Shown: positions 53,875-63,800, counted from the first letter of the stretch. The stretch: DNA of 64,000 bases from Microvirga sp. TS319 (GCF_041276405.1 NZ_JBGGGT010000002.1:2517001-2581000); one strand, 5' to 3'. Numbers and translations are program-made. The notes: generated from the letters alone by a model not told the origin.

Positions 53875-54192
53875 ATGGCCTTTGTCATGTTTCAGTATGA
53901 CCGCCCGACCGACGCGCATCGCTGGAACGATTATAACCAACAGGTCCGGGGGTGGACTGCCCAGCTTCTGCACATCCCTGGAGCGGTGTCCTTTATGGCC
54001 TATCGCACTGCTGACGGAGCCAGCCCCGACACGATCACCATGCTGGAGTTCGATACGGTGGAGGATGCTCGCAAGGCGCAGGAATCCGAGCAGATGCAGA
54101 GAGTTCTCGAAGGTCTGCGGTCGGTCGGCGTGGCAGCCAAGATTCTGCTGGTGGAGCGCTCACCATTTACGCCCGAGCCATTTCAAGCGTGA
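53875..54192 (+). CDS. Dimeric alpha-beta barrel protein (ABM/EthD-like)
   Basis: A 105-residue protein with the strand-helix-strand spacing of the dimeric alpha-beta barrel fold (WTAQLLHIPGAVSFMAYRT, DTITMLEFDTVEDARKAQ, VAAKILLVERS). Ribosome binding site AGGGAGG seven bases upstream. Members include monooxygenases and stress proteins; no catalytic residue stands out. Confidence 0.65.
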   Translation: MAFVMFQYDRPTDAHRWNDYNQQVRGWTAQLLHIPGAVSFMAYRTADGASPDTITMLEFDTVEDARKAQESEQMQRVLEGLRSVGVAAKILLVERSPFTPEPFQA

Positions 54193-54216
54193 GACCGGAG
54201 CCGCGCTGGAAGGCAC

Positions 54217-55485
54217 GTGAGCCGACGAAGAGGCAACCAACGTCGCAATTTGCGCCGTCGACCGGAGCACCGAGAATTGGAATCCGACCCAAAATCCGCC
54301 GACACTGATCAGGGAAGAGCCGAAGCGGGAATCAATGCTGTTCAGCATCGCGGCGGCCCGTTCGTGGCAGCGGTCGAGGCCACCCGCATGCCGATGTTGG
54401 TGACTGATCCCAACATTGACGGCAATCCCAATTGTCTATGTGAACCAGTCCTTTGTCGACCTCTTCTGCTACTCCCGCGAGGAGGTCCTGGGCCAGAACT
54501 ACTTCTTTCTGACCGGTCCCGACACCAATCCTGAGGTGGAGCGGCACATCCGGGCCGCCATGCAAGCCGACGCCCCTCTCACCCTTGAGGTGTCGCTTCG
54601 CGCCAAAGATGGCCGCGAGGTCTGGACGGCGCAGTTCGTCAGCCCCGTCCATGATGAGCAAGGCCGCGTGATCCAGCACTTCGCGTCGTTCTGGGACATC
54701 ACCCGCCGCGTCAGGGCCGAGCGCCGCACCCGGCGCCTGAACGAGGTGCTGGAGAGCCGGGTCAGGGAACGCACCCACGAACTTCAGACCGAACTGGACC
54801 GCCGGCATGCCCTGGAGGGCGTCCTGACGGAAAGCATCCGCGAGAAGGATCAGCTTCGGAGCCAAAGGAGCGTGTTGTTGCATGAGGTCAACCATCGGGC
54901 CAAGAACAGCATCGCCATGGCGATCTCAATGCTGCGCCTTCAGATCAGGCACAGGACAATCCCGTGGTCTCGGAGGCGTTGGAAAATGCCATCCAACGCC
55001 TGGATCATCTCGCCCGCATTCACGATCTCCTCTACCGGCAGAGCAGCCATGATGTGCAGGCGGTTGATATGGCAGGGTACCTGACGGAGCTATGCCGGAA
55101 CTTTGGCCATCTTCGGAGCCCCCAGGATCAGCGCATAGACCTCACGAGCGACGCCGATGAGATCACGTTGGACGTTGATCGCGCCATCAACGTGGCGTTG
55201 ATCGCGGGAGAGGCAATCACCAACGCACTCAAGCACGCCTTCCCCGACAAGCGGCGCGGCGCCATTCGGGTCGGGCTGCACCTCCAGGAAGACTATGTGC
55301 TCCTGTTCATCGAGGATAACGGCGTGGGGCTTCCCGCCACACGGCGCACGGGGGCATTGGGCATGCGCCTGATCGAAGGCATGGCTCGTAGTCTTAACGG
55401 CATCCTGGCGATTGAGGGGGAGCGGAGGACGCGGATTCAAGTGCGGTTTCCGCTCACATCTGAGCGCAACAACCCTGCTGCCTAG
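54217..55485 (+). pseudogene. PAS-HisKA_2 sensor kinase with two frameshifts
   Basis: Three overlapping frames together make one kinase. The first gives a head ending in MLVTDPNIDGNP. An extra base near 54430 moves the protein to the next frame, which carries the PAS core (IVYVNQSFVDLFCYSREEVL, then FASFWDITRRVRAE), a coiled coil and the H-box LLHEVNHRAKNSIAMA. A base lost near 54950 moves it again into DNPVVSEALENAIQRL, the ATPase with EAITNALKHAFP and DNGVGLP. The indels are opposite in sign, so the net frame is restored. It is probably a pseudogene; sequence error is the alternative. The stop codon lies inside a palindrome shared with the convergent gene. Confidence 0.8.
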
Positions 55486-55532
55486 CGCATCGTCCGGAAA
55501 AGTGGACCCGGCTTTCCGGACGATGCGCTAGG
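55481..55532. terminator. Perfect 20-bp palindrome between convergent genes
   Basis: Bases 55481-55500 (CCTAGCGCATCGTCCGGAAA) pair perfectly with 55513-55532, with a 12-base loop. Each arm contains a TAG that is the stop codon of the gene reading into it. The sequence resembles a GCGCATCGTCCGGAAA palindrome found widely in Rhizobiales. It probably terminates both convergent transcripts. Confidence 0.75.
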
Positions 55533-57307
55533 TCAACGGCCACACCAGCAGGATGAGCGGCACGCCAAGCAGAATGACAATGAAGGAGAGCGGTAACCCC
55601 AGCTTCCAGTAGTCGCCGAACCGGTATCCGCCCGGCCCCATCACGAGCGTGTTGCACTGGTGTCCAAAAGGCGTGAGGAAGTCGCAGGCTGCGCCCACCG
55701 CGACCGCCATGAGAAAAGCGTCCGGTTTATAGCCGAGCTGTCCGGCAAAGGTCGCCGCGATGGGAGCCATCACCAGCACCGTGGCTGCATTGTTCAGGAA
55801 CGGCGTCACGGCCATGGCGGCCATCATGATCAGCGCCAGTGCGCCGTAGGATGGGAGCGTGCTGGCAAACTGCGACAGCCATCCGGCGAGGAGATCGGCC
55901 CCTCCGGTCGTGCGGATGGCGTCGCTGACCGGAATCAGCGCTCCGAGCATCACCAGAATGGGCCCATTGACCGCTTCGTAAGCCTCCCGGAGCGAGAGTG
56001 CCCCGAGCAGGACCATCAGGACGGCGGCGGTGAAGAAGGCAGTGGCAACGGGCAGCACGCCAAAGGCCGTGAGCCCCATGGCGCTCGCTGCTTGCCAGCA
56101 CGGGAACGAGACCCTGCCGGACATTGCCCAGGCGGATTTCGCGCGCAGCCAGCGGCAGACAGCCGAGTTCTTTCAGCTTGTCCGGAAGCCGGGTGAGATC
56201 GCCCTTCAGCACGACAACGTCGCCGGTCCGCAAGGTGATGTCGCGCAACCGTTCGGTGAACCGCTCGCCGCTGCGACTGACGGCCAGGAGATTGATGTTG
56301 AAGCGCTCGTGCAACGCCATGCGTTTGGCCGTTTGGCCGATCAACATTGAGGTCGGTCCGACGACGGCCTCGATTCCTCCGATCTCCTCATCGACCCCCC
56401 TGCCTTGCGTGGGGCGGTCCTCCCCCTCAAGTTTCAGGTGAGCGCGGGCGACCGCCCGCTCAAGCGCCTCCGGATCGCCCTCCAGAAGAACAATGTCGTC
56501 CTGGCGAAGGACAGCATCCGGCAGAGGCGTCGTATGCTCGGTCTGGTTTCGAACGACGCCAGTCACCAGCACCTCGCTGTCACAGAGCTTGGCCAGATCG
56601 CTGACCGTCTTCCCGATCATCGGTGAGTTCGCAGCAACGCGAGCTTCCGTCATGTAGTCGGTGAGGTTGATCGCCTCGTCCATCGTCCCCACGGCTTTGC
56701 GACCGCCAGGCAGAAGCCGGTAGCCGAAAGCCAGGAACGCCACGCCAGCCGCCGCAAGGCCGAGGCCGACCGGGGTGAAATCGAACATGCTGAAAGGCTG
56801 ACCCGTCAAATCCTCGCGCACACGGGAGACGATGATGTTGGGTGAGGTGCCGACAAGGGTCATCAGACCGCCGAGCAGTGAGCCGAAGGCCATCGGCATG
56901 AGAAAGCACGAGGGGGAGGCATGGGAGCGCCGCGCCATCTGGAACGCCACTGGCATCATCATCGCGAGCGCACCGATGTTTTTGACAAAGGCGGACAGGA
57001 TCGTGACCGCTGCCACAAGAACGACCATCTGGCCCTGCACCGAGGGGATGTAAGGCGAGACCCGATGGAGGGCCGCCTCCATCACGCCAGAGCGTGCGAC
57101 GGCGGCGCTGACGACGAGCGCGCTCGCGACAATGATGACGATATCGTCGCCGAAACCGGCGAAGGCCGCCTTATGCGGGACAATGCCGGTGAACACCGCG
57201 GCCAGGAGCGCCAGAACAGCGACAAGATCGTAGCGCAGCCGTCCCCAGACGAACAGAGCCATCATTCCGGCCAATATGGCGAAGGCGAAGGTTTGGTCCT
57301 GCGTCAT
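55528..57307 (-). pseudogene. SLC13/TrkA-C permease, frameshifted
   Basis: The protein starts at 57307 with an SLC13-type membrane half (FAILAGMMALFVWGRLRYD, ALMMMPVAFQMARRS-like segment, TLVGTSPNIIVSRVRED), then two TrkA-C-like domains (VSDLAKLCDSEVLVTGVV, ITLRTGDVVVLKGD). Near 56085-56105 the membrane frame is lost and continues in another frame (AMGLTAFGVLPVATAF, then NAATVLVMAPIAATF and FGHQCNTLVMGPGGYRFGDY) to a stop at 55528. The two parts sum to one full-length divalent-anion or sulphate-type symporter of about 590 residues. Inactive if the shift is real. Confidence 0.8.
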
Positions 57308-57778
57308 CGTTCTGCCTTAGACCGCTCTGCGGAGAAGGAGCCCGCGCGATTTCCTGATCCGATCCGTCCTGCTGTCCTGTTTACACTGTGCAGGGTCTCG
57401 AATCTCGTCCCACCGATGCCGACGCCACAATCCCATCGTGATCGCCTATCACCGCTCATGGAGCTTTGCCCTACAGCATCTGTCGGCTTTGGATCCGCTC
57501 AAGGATCTCAGATTCCTCAAAGGAAGAATGTACAAGCATGATCAAGCTCAGCAGAAGAGTGCCCCCGCTCAATCTGGGAATTCCCTGCCGCACTGTTCTC
57601 ATCACTTATGGATTCAGCGGTAAGGTCATCGATTCTCCTGTTGGCGCTCTCAGGGCAGTCCTGCTCCCTCTGCTGGTTGGCACCGTGTTCGCGGCGGGCC
57701 ACGGGGCCAAGAGGCGTCATGTTGGAGCGGCGAGATGCTTCCGAACCTGATATTCTGCCGAAACCGGATTAAGAAACA
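57308..57778. other. Divergent intergenic region (SLC13 / YihY)
   Basis: About 470 bases with no supportable gene. Promoters of the flanking divergent genes should lie here. Confidence 0.4.
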
Positions 57779-58819
57779 ATGGCTCCGATGAATGAGCAGG
57801 CAGAGGATTGGCCCAGCGTCGGCGAGAAGGCAGCCCGTGGCGAGCCGTCGGGCGATCTGGCCCGCGCCCGTGAGCTTGGTCGGGGACGCGACGCCGACAC
57901 CCCCGGGGAGATCCCGGCGCGGGGCTGGAAAGACATCCTTTGGCGCATGCTGTGGTTGATTCCGGAGAACCGGATCCTGTCCACCGCGGGCGGGGTCGCC
58001 TTCTTTGCCCTGCTGGCGGTGTTCCCGGCAATCGCCACAATCGTGTCACTCTACGGGCTCTTTGCCGATACCAGCACGATCAGGGGACATCTGTCCCTTT
58101 TGGTCGGCATTCTGCCCGGCGGCGTGCTGGAACTCATCGGCGAGCAGATCGGCCTGATCGTCGCCCAGGACAGCGACACGCTCAGCCTTGCCTTCGTGGT
58201 GGGTTTTCTGATCGCGCTCTGGAGCGCGAACTCGGGCGTTGCGGCCCTCTTCGATGCGCTCAATGTGGTCTATGGCGAGAAAGAGAAGCGCAGCCTGCTG
58301 CGCTTTTATGCCACGACGTTCCTGCTCACACTCGGCATGATTGGCGTCGTGATCCTGGCCATCGGCGCGGTGGTGGTGGCGCCTGTCGTGTTCACCTTCA
58401 TGGGCTTCGTGACCCCGGCCGGACGGCTCCTGAGCATTCTGCGCTGGCCTGCCCTGTTCGTTGTCGTCTTTGCCTGGCTGGCCGTCATCTACCGCTACGG
58501 CCCAAGCCGCCAAGATGCCAAATGGCGTTGGGTGACCTGGGGCAGTGCCATGGCGGCCCTGCTCTGGCTAGCGGCGTCGATGCTGTTCTCCTGGTACGTC
58601 GCCAACTTCGACAGCTACAACAAAACCTATGGCTCGCTTGGCGCCGGCGTTGGCTTCATGATCTGGATCTGGCTGTCGGTGGTGATTGTCCTGCTCGGCG
58701 CCGTGCTCAATGCCGAGATGGAGCACCAGACCGCCGAGGACAGCACGGAAGGTCCGCCTGAGCCGCTCGGATCTCGCGGCGCCAACAAGGCGGATCACGT
58801 CGGCCAATCACATGTCTGA
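57779..58819 (+). CDS. YihY/BrkB-family inner-membrane protein
   Basis: A 346-residue protein with a hydrophilic N-terminus of about 50 residues and six membrane helices of the YihY/virulence factor BrkB family, including the conserved STAGGVAFFALLAVFPAIAT start, ALWSANSGVAALFDALNVVYGE and YGSLGAGVGFMIWIWLSVVIVLLGAV-like end. Weak ribosome binding site before ATG 57779; ATG 57788 is possible. The cellular function is unknown; members were once misassigned as RNase BN. Confidence 0.9.
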   Translation: MAPMNEQAEDWPSVGEKAARGEPSGDLARARELGRGRDADTPGEIPARGWKDILWRMLWLIPENRILSTAGGVAFFALLAVFPAIATIVSLYGLFADTSTIRGHLSLLVGILPGGVLELIGEQIGLIVAQDSDTLSLAFVVGFLIALWSANSGVAALFDALNVVYGEKEKRSLLRFYATTFLLTLGMIGVVILAIGAVVVAPVVFTFMGFVTPAGRLLSILRWPALFVVVFAWLAVIYRYGPSRQDAKWRWVTWGSAMAALLWLAASMLFSWYVANFDSYNKTYGSLGAGVGFMIWIWLSVVIVLLGAVLNAEMEHQTAEDSTEGPPEPLGSRGANKADHVGQSHV

Positions 58820-59152
58820 CCCATCGCCCTAACATCGCGTCCGGAGACACCGCTCATCCGCAGGACCCGCAAACGCCGCCGGAGGGCAGCGCCTGGATTG
58901 CGACTGCGGGAGGATCCCACTTGCGCTATCAGGATCATGATGCCCCGGTCTCGCGCCTCACTCCGTTCAGATGGCGGAAGCAACCAGGCTGCGGCTGCCC
59001 GGCGGCAGAGCTACCGGCGTCTCGAACCACGTCAGAGCTCACGGGAAGAGCCGAGGCGAGGTGCAGTCTCTCCCGTGAGAAGACCACCAGCGACGTTAAG
59101 TTCCCGATGCTGGCCCAGCAGGTCTGAATTCCTTGTCGGATCGCCTGCGAAA
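58820..59152. other. Intergenic region, nothing recognised
   Basis: About 333 bases between convergent genes, with no supportable gene. Confidence 0.4.
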
Positions 59153-59311
59153 TCAGGAGGCCTTCTTGGCAGGCTTTTCGGGCTTTTCGGTCCTGCCACC
59201 CTGCTTTCGTGACCGATCGCCGGACGAGGGAGCGCCTCCCTCGTTGTCCCATTGTGAGATGCCGTTCTTGGGCTTGCCCTTGGGCAGGCTTGGTCGAGTT
59301 TTCGTGGTCAT
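59153..59311 (-). CDS. 52-residue basic, disordered small protein
   Basis: The frame reads MTTKTRPSLPKGKPKNGISQ and continues WDNEGG to a Lys/Pro-rich end (EKPEKPAKKAS). It has AAGGG eight to twelve bases before ATG 59311. Composition and the KPKNGISQWDNEGG motif match a short conserved protein I associate with alphaproteobacteria. No fold is expected; a nucleic-acid or stress role is a guess. Confidence 0.65.
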   Translation of the reverse strand: MTTKTRPSLPKGKPKNGISQWDNEGGAPSSGDRSRKQGGRTEKPEKPAKKAS

Positions 59312-59369
59312 CGGGATGGACCCTTCTAAAGGAGTGCTCTTTACTGAACCCTCTTCGTCTGGCGGTAGA

Positions 59370-59564
59370 TTAGCGGGGCTGCGATGGCGCTCGTGTGATC
59401 TCGAATCCTTGTTCAGAAAGCGCGGTTAGGATTGCTCTTGCGAGATCCACCCGCTCCTCGGTCGATATGACGGCCCCGGGATGATTGGGAGCCTTCTGCG
59501 CGTGCTGGAGGGTGAATTGGATGGCGTTGACGATGATAGAGAGCACCATCTCTTGATCCTTCAT
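59370..59564 (-). CDS. Small hypothetical protein
   Basis: A 64-residue helical protein starting at ATG 59564, which has GGAGG five bases upstream. The frame stays open for another 37 codons upstream with a poorer start at 59675. No family recognised. Confidence 0.5.
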   Translation of the reverse strand: MKDQEMVLSIIVNAIQFTLQHAQKAPNHPGAVISTEERVDLARAILTALSEQGFEITRAPSQPR

Positions 59565-59804
59565 ATCAACCTCCGAGGCTGCCTTTAGAGTAACACCAGC
59601 GGTCTCCCCCTGTTCCGGAAACCACGATCTCCAGACCAGCCGCGCTGAAGCCTCAGCCACGGTCAGGTCGGTCATCCGGCCCGCCGTTCAAGGAATTGGA
59701 GCCTCATTCCCACAGCGAACGCAGTGCTCCTTCATTGACGCAGCGCCTTGTGGACAAACATGGACTTTCCGGCACATGACCCCACATCCTCAGAGGGAGG
59801 CTTG

Positions 59805-60158
59805 ATGATCACAATCGCAATCATGGTTGGGCTATTGTTCCTCGCCACCCCAGCAACGGCACAAGAGACCCCGCCATCGACGTGGCGCGACCCGGACACC
59901 CGGTGTGTGTATCTTAAGGTGGGAGATACCCTGAGCCTCCGCTACCGCCGTGACGGCGCACCCGATTGTGCGAGCGTTCAGCAGGACAGCACGGACGCAT
60001 CGATCACTCGCGGTGACTTAAGGGAGCTCACTCAGCAGATGACGCGCTCGATCGAGGAACTACGCCGCGACATTGGAGCAGTCCGGCGAGAGATGGAACA
60101 TACCCGCAATGAGCTGGAAAATATCCGCCGGGAAACGAGGCGGCCCCGAGCGCCATAG
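59805..60158 (+). CDS. Exported protein with C-terminal coiled coil
   Basis: A 117-residue protein with a signal peptide (TIAIMVGLLFLATPATAQ), a short segment with two cysteines (TRCVYLKVGDTLSLRYRR, then DCASV) and a C-terminal heptad-rich helix (LRELTQQMTRSIEELRRDI, RREMEHTRNELENI). AGAGGGAGG lies before ATG 59805. It is probably periplasmic. Function unknown. Confidence 0.65.
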   Translation: MITIAIMVGLLFLATPATAQETPPSTWRDPDTRCVYLKVGDTLSLRYRRDGAPDCASVQQDSTDASITRGDLRELTQQMTRSIEELRRDIGAVRREMEHTRNELENIRRETRRPRAP

Positions 60159-60328
60159 TATTATCTCTGCCTCTTCGAGCTGGTCTGTGACGGGACAGGT
60201 TGACCTAAAGCGGGATCGCGGGCTGCGCGGGAGCCCCGTTACTCTGCCGACAGGCCCGCCTCTTGGGCGATCAATTAGCGGTGAGAGACGTTGATGAGTG
60301 ATCCTCTCTCTGGCTGTGCTCTCAGACC

Positions 60329-60478
60329 TCAGTCGGGCAGTTTGATGCTGCCGTCTCCGTAGCCTCGCCTTCCGTTAAGCTGCGGTCGTGGTTGCACGGC
60401 GGGAGTTGGGGCGGGTATCAAAGCACCCCAAATCTTACGGATGATGGATTTCGCTAAACTGAGGATGTTCTGTGCCAT
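60329..60478 (-). CDS. Possible 49-residue protein
   Basis: A short frame from ATG 60478 starting MAQNILSLAKSIIRKIWGAL, an amphipathic helix, then a proline-rich and glycine-rich tail. AGGAAAGCGAG lies upstream at a somewhat long distance. Weak call. Confidence 0.35.
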   Translation of the reverse strand: MAQNILSLAKSIIRKIWGALIPAPTPAVQPRPQLNGRRGYGDGSIKLPD

Positions 60479-60585
60479 GTCTCGCTCGCTTTCCTTGGTG
60501 CAGCCAACGGCTCGGGTTCGCAGTGCCCCCGCGGCGCCTTGGAGCAGGTTCCCGCCCGAACCGGACGGAACCCAATGATGAAGCC

Positions 60586-61125
60586 TCAACGGCCACGGGC
60601 GCGGGCGCCCAGGTCCTCGCGGAGTTCGTGCTCGCGCACGATCCGGTCATACGACTGATCCGCGCTTCTGATCGCGTATTGCGGCTCGCCACGTGGATCA
60701 TCGAGCCTGACGATCTCATAGCCGCCTTTCCAGACCTCGGGCCGACCGTCCTCCGCGTAGGAGACCGCCTGCCCCACAGCAAACCGGTGCTGGTCCACCG
60801 CGTGTGTTGAAGGGCGCTCTTTTGACCGCTCTGTCGTCACCAGAGGCGTTGGGCGCGGTTCTTTGCCGGCGGCCTTAGGTGGAACGCGGCTGGGTGAATA
60901 GGTCACCGGCTGCGCGATCTCGACCGGCACTGTCCAATCGAGCAGTGTGCGGCCACCATCGTCCATTACACGCAGAGCATCGGTGCGCGCTGGCCAGCGT
61001 CGCATCCCGGCGGGGCTCTGGGCAAATGCCAAAGCTGCGGCGCCGTCGGCCGCGGCAACAGGCCGTGTTCCAATGACCTCAAGGACACCGCGTCGGTATC
61101 TCTTGAACTGGACCAGAAATGTCAT
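60586..61125 (-). CDS. Conserved hypothetical protein with two small domains
   Basis: A 179-residue protein. Residues about 1-60 (FLVQFKRYRRGVLEVIGTRP, then AAALAFAQ) form a small alpha/beta unit. A proline-rich linker leads to an SH3-like C-terminal domain at about 115-170 (FAVGQAVSYAEDGRPEVWKG, YAIRSADQSYDRIVREHEL). The C-terminal domain recurs in Rhizobiales proteins of unknown function. GAGGAGG precedes ATG 61125. Confidence 0.65.
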   Translation of the reverse strand: MTFLVQFKRYRRGVLEVIGTRPVAAADGAAALAFAQSPAGMRRWPARTDALRVMDDGGRTLLDWTVPVEIAQPVTYSPSRVPPKAAGKEPRPTPLVTTERSKERPSTHAVDQHRFAVGQAVSYAEDGRPEVWKGGYEIVRLDDPRGEPQYAIRSADQSYDRIVREHELREDLGARARGR

Positions 61126-61370
61126 GGCAGCCTCCTCAATGCAGAGCACGTTCAATGAACGCCTCAGGCCAAGCCAAGTTGAACTTCCCGGATGGCGACC
61201 AGTGTCTGCCGTAAACAGAAATTCGCATCGACAGTTTATAAGATATGGGAGTTTGCCACCTGAATAAGTAGGATCAGATCCGAAATAAACATCAAATATT
61301 CCACTCGTTCGTGCTATGTTGAGATTTAAGGACAGGAGACTTGTGTTTCCATCGTCCCAAGGAAAACATC

Positions 61371-61715
61371 ATGAAAACCTCAGAATGGCTGAAACCTGGC
61401 CTCTATGGCGCCGCCTGTGGCGCTGCCGCGCTTGCCGTCATCGGCTTTTCCTGGGGCGGTTGGGTCACGGGCGGAACCGCCCGCACGATGGCCGCTGATC
61501 GGTCGAAAGCCGATGTCGTCGCGGCTTTATCCCTGATCTGCGTTGATCAATCAAAGCGTGATCCCCAGCTTGCCGAGTGCATGGCTGCGATCAAGGCCGC
61601 CTCGTCCTGGAACAGGGGCGATCTCGTCATGAAAAACGGGTGGGCGACGATGCCAGGCGCCATGGAAGGCAACAGCCAGGTTGCCAAAGATTGCGCCGAT
61701 AAGATCGCGGCTTAG
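61371..61715 (+). CDS. Small membrane-anchored conserved hypothetical protein
   Basis: A 114-residue protein with one N-terminal membrane helix (GAACGAAALAVIGFSWGGWV) and a periplasmic helical domain with two cysteines (LICVDQSK, LAECMAAIKAASSW). AAGGAAAACATC precedes ATG 61371. I recognise the layout as a conserved Rhizobiales family of unknown function. The next gene is nine bases away on the same strand. Confidence 0.72.
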   Translation: MKTSEWLKPGLYGAACGAAALAVIGFSWGGWVTGGTARTMAADRSKADVVAALSLICVDQSKRDPQLAECMAAIKAASSWNRGDLVMKNGWATMPGAMEGNSQVAKDCADKIAA

Positions 61716-61724
61716 GAGCAGGTC

Positions 61725-61979
61725 ATGCGTACGACACGAGAGACCGTTACCTTCGATCACCCGTTCTCGCTGATGGCTGTTGATGGCTTACAGCCCGCCG
61801 GTACCTACACGATCGACATTGACGAGGGACTGATTGAGGGGCTGTCGTTTCTCGCCTATAGGCGAGTTGCGACCACCATTTACCTGCCACTGCATCAGGG
61901 GCACCAGGGCTCGGTGCAAGCGGTCAGGGTCGATCCGCGGGAACTGACAGCAGCCCACAAAGAGCAGCCGTCTGCCTGA
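61725..61979 (+). CDS. Small conserved hypothetical protein
   Basis: An 84-residue beta-rich protein (ETVTFDHPFSLMAVDGLQPA, GTYTIDIDEGLIEGLSFLAY) of a kind common in Rhizobiales, without a known function. AGGAG lies seven bases before the ATG, nine bases after the previous gene, so the two are probably co-transcribed. Confidence 0.7.
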   Translation: MRTTRETVTFDHPFSLMAVDGLQPAGTYTIDIDEGLIEGLSFLAYRRVATTIYLPLHQGHQGSVQAVRVDPRELTAAHKEQPSA

Positions 61980-62159
61980 GGCGGGGATCAACCGCCTTTG
62001 CTGTGACCGGCATCGTCGATTGAACTCTCACCAGTGGCCATGAGCACCAACACGTCGACGGGTCTGGGGGCTAGGCCCATACAAGTGTCTATGGCTGAGA
62101 ACCCGCAGCACGGCTTGGCTTGTATACCTCTCGGAAGAGAACGAACGAAGGAGACGCGA

Positions 62160-62363
62160 ATGGCGCCGAACACCCATATGACCGAGGACCAGGTAAGACA
62201 GCGTGCCTTCGAGCTTTGGGAGAAACGCGGCTGCCCAGTAGGCTACGAGGCGGAGTTTTGGCACCAGGCCGAGCGTGAGCTGAAAGGGGAAGCAAACAGC
62301 GGTGGCATCAGCGCGAATGCCACTTCCGCGAAGAGTGGCTCTGGATCTGACGGCCCGGCTTAG
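62160..62363 (+). CDS. DUF2934 protein
   Basis: A 67-residue protein whose N-terminal 40 residues (EDQVRQRAFELWEKRGCPVG, then AEFWHQAERELKG) are the DUF2934 domain, a short helical unit widespread in Rhizobiales. The tail is Ser/Gly/Ala-rich. AAGGAGACGCGA precedes ATG 62160. Function unknown. Confidence 0.85.
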   Translation: MAPNTHMTEDQVRQRAFELWEKRGCPVGYEAEFWHQAERELKGEANSGGISANATSAKSGSGSDGPA

Positions 62364-62642
62364 CAATAGATTTCGGAGCCATGCGAGCTGGCGATGACAG
62401 TCAGTTGTTGCGTGACAGACGGCTGCCGCAAAGTCGGCCGACGATGCCTCGATCACGGTGACGCGCTCCTCCAAGCACGTCCCCACGGCCGATCGAGCCG
62501 GGGAATGGTTCGGCGGGCAGGTGTGCGCTGAACAACGCCGGGGTCCCACCTTGGGAATGGCTTTTCTGGCAAGGGTTGACGAAAGCGGGTATGGTTCACT
62601 GCGGATGCACGGACAGGCTCAGGTCCGGGAGGGAGAACGGCC

Positions 62643-63800
62643 ATGGCTCCGGTCTCAATGCCACCGCGTTCCCCGTTGTCACCGATCCAAGATGATCGGC
62701 CGCCGGAACCGAATGCCGTGTCGACGGAGGCACTCGACGAGGCAGAGATGCCGCTGCCATCCAATCCACAGACGCTCTTTCTCGGTGGGCTTTTCGCCTT
62801 GGCCGCTTTGGCGGCGCTCTACGTGGCAAGCGCGATCATCCTTCCCGTCGTACTCGCTTTCGTGTTGAAGCTGCTTCTGCAACCCGCTGTGCGTCTCCTG
62901 GAGCATGTGCATTTCCCCCGGGCGGTCGGAGCGCTCGTAGCCATCCTGCTGGTGACTGGAACGCTTGTGGGTGCCGTAGCGGCCCTGTCAATTCCCGCCG
63001 CGACTTGGACGGAAAGGTTGCCGCAGGGCATCCCGCGCCTCGAAGCCCACCTGGCGGTTCTCACGGGGCCGATCCAAGCGTTGCAAAAGGTCATCGAGCA
63101 GGCCGAGCAGGCCGCCGACGCTTCCGGGCCAAAGGGTCCCACGATTGCGGTTCGCCGCGATCTTGGCCTGACAAGTGCGTTGTTCACGGGAACGCGGTCC
63201 ATCCTCGACGGCCTGTTTACGACCGTTCTGGTGCTCTACTTTCTGTTGGTGTCGGGCGATCTCTTCCTTCGCCGCATCGTCGAAATCCTGCCGAAGTTCA
63301 GCGACAAGCGGCAAGCCGTCGACATCTCCCAGCAGATCGAGGAGGACATATCCGCCTATCTCGTGACGATCACGGCCATGAATGCGGCGGTGGGAGTCGC
63401 GACCGCGGCCGCGATGTATCTTTGCGGGCTGGGAGATCCTCTCTTGTGGGGGGCCACAGCCTTCCTGCTCAACTACATTCCGATCTTAGGACCGATGTTT
63501 GGGATCGGCATCTTTCTTCTCGCCGGAATGCTGAGTTTCGACAGCTTATGGTGGGCGCTGCTGCCGCCGGCCCTCTATCTCGGCATTCACCTCGTCGAGG
63601 GCGAAACTCTGACACCCATGCTGCTGGCGCGGCGCTTCACGTTGAACCCCGTGCTGGTGATCTTGTCGCTGGTGTTCTGGTTCTGGATGTGGGGCGTGCC
63701 CGGCGCGATCTTGGCCGTTCCGATGCTGGCGATTCTGAAGATCGTTTGCGATCGGGTGCGCCCGCTGAAGGCCCTGGGACACTTCCTCGAAGGAACATAG
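62643..63800 (+). CDS. AI-2E family transporter
   Basis: A 385-residue protein of the AI-2E (PerM/TqsA) family with a 45-residue charged head, two N-terminal helices (GGLFALAALAALYVASAIIL), a long cytoplasmic/periplasmic stretch and a C-terminal cluster with NYIPILGPMFGIGIF, LEGETLTPMLLARRFTLNP-type signature and VPGAILAVPMLAILKI. Good ribosome binding site GGGAGGGAGAACGGCC. Members export small molecules or act as sodium-proton antiporters; the substrate here is unknown. Confidence 0.92.
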   Translation: MAPVSMPPRSPLSPIQDDRPPEPNAVSTEALDEAEMPLPSNPQTLFLGGLFALAALAALYVASAIILPVVLAFVLKLLLQPAVRLLEHVHFPRAVGALVAILLVTGTLVGAVAALSIPAATWTERLPQGIPRLEAHLAVLTGPIQALQKVIEQAEQAADASGPKGPTIAVRRDLGLTSALFTGTRSILDGLFTTVLVLYFLLVSGDLFLRRIVEILPKFSDKRQAVDISQQIEEDISAYLVTITAMNAAVGVATAAAMYLCGLGDPLLWGATAFLLNYIPILGPMFGIGIFLLAGMLSFDSLWWALLPPALYLGIHLVEGETLTPMLLARRFTLNPVLVILSLVFWFWMWGVPGAILAVPMLAILKIVCDRVRPLKALGHFLEGT

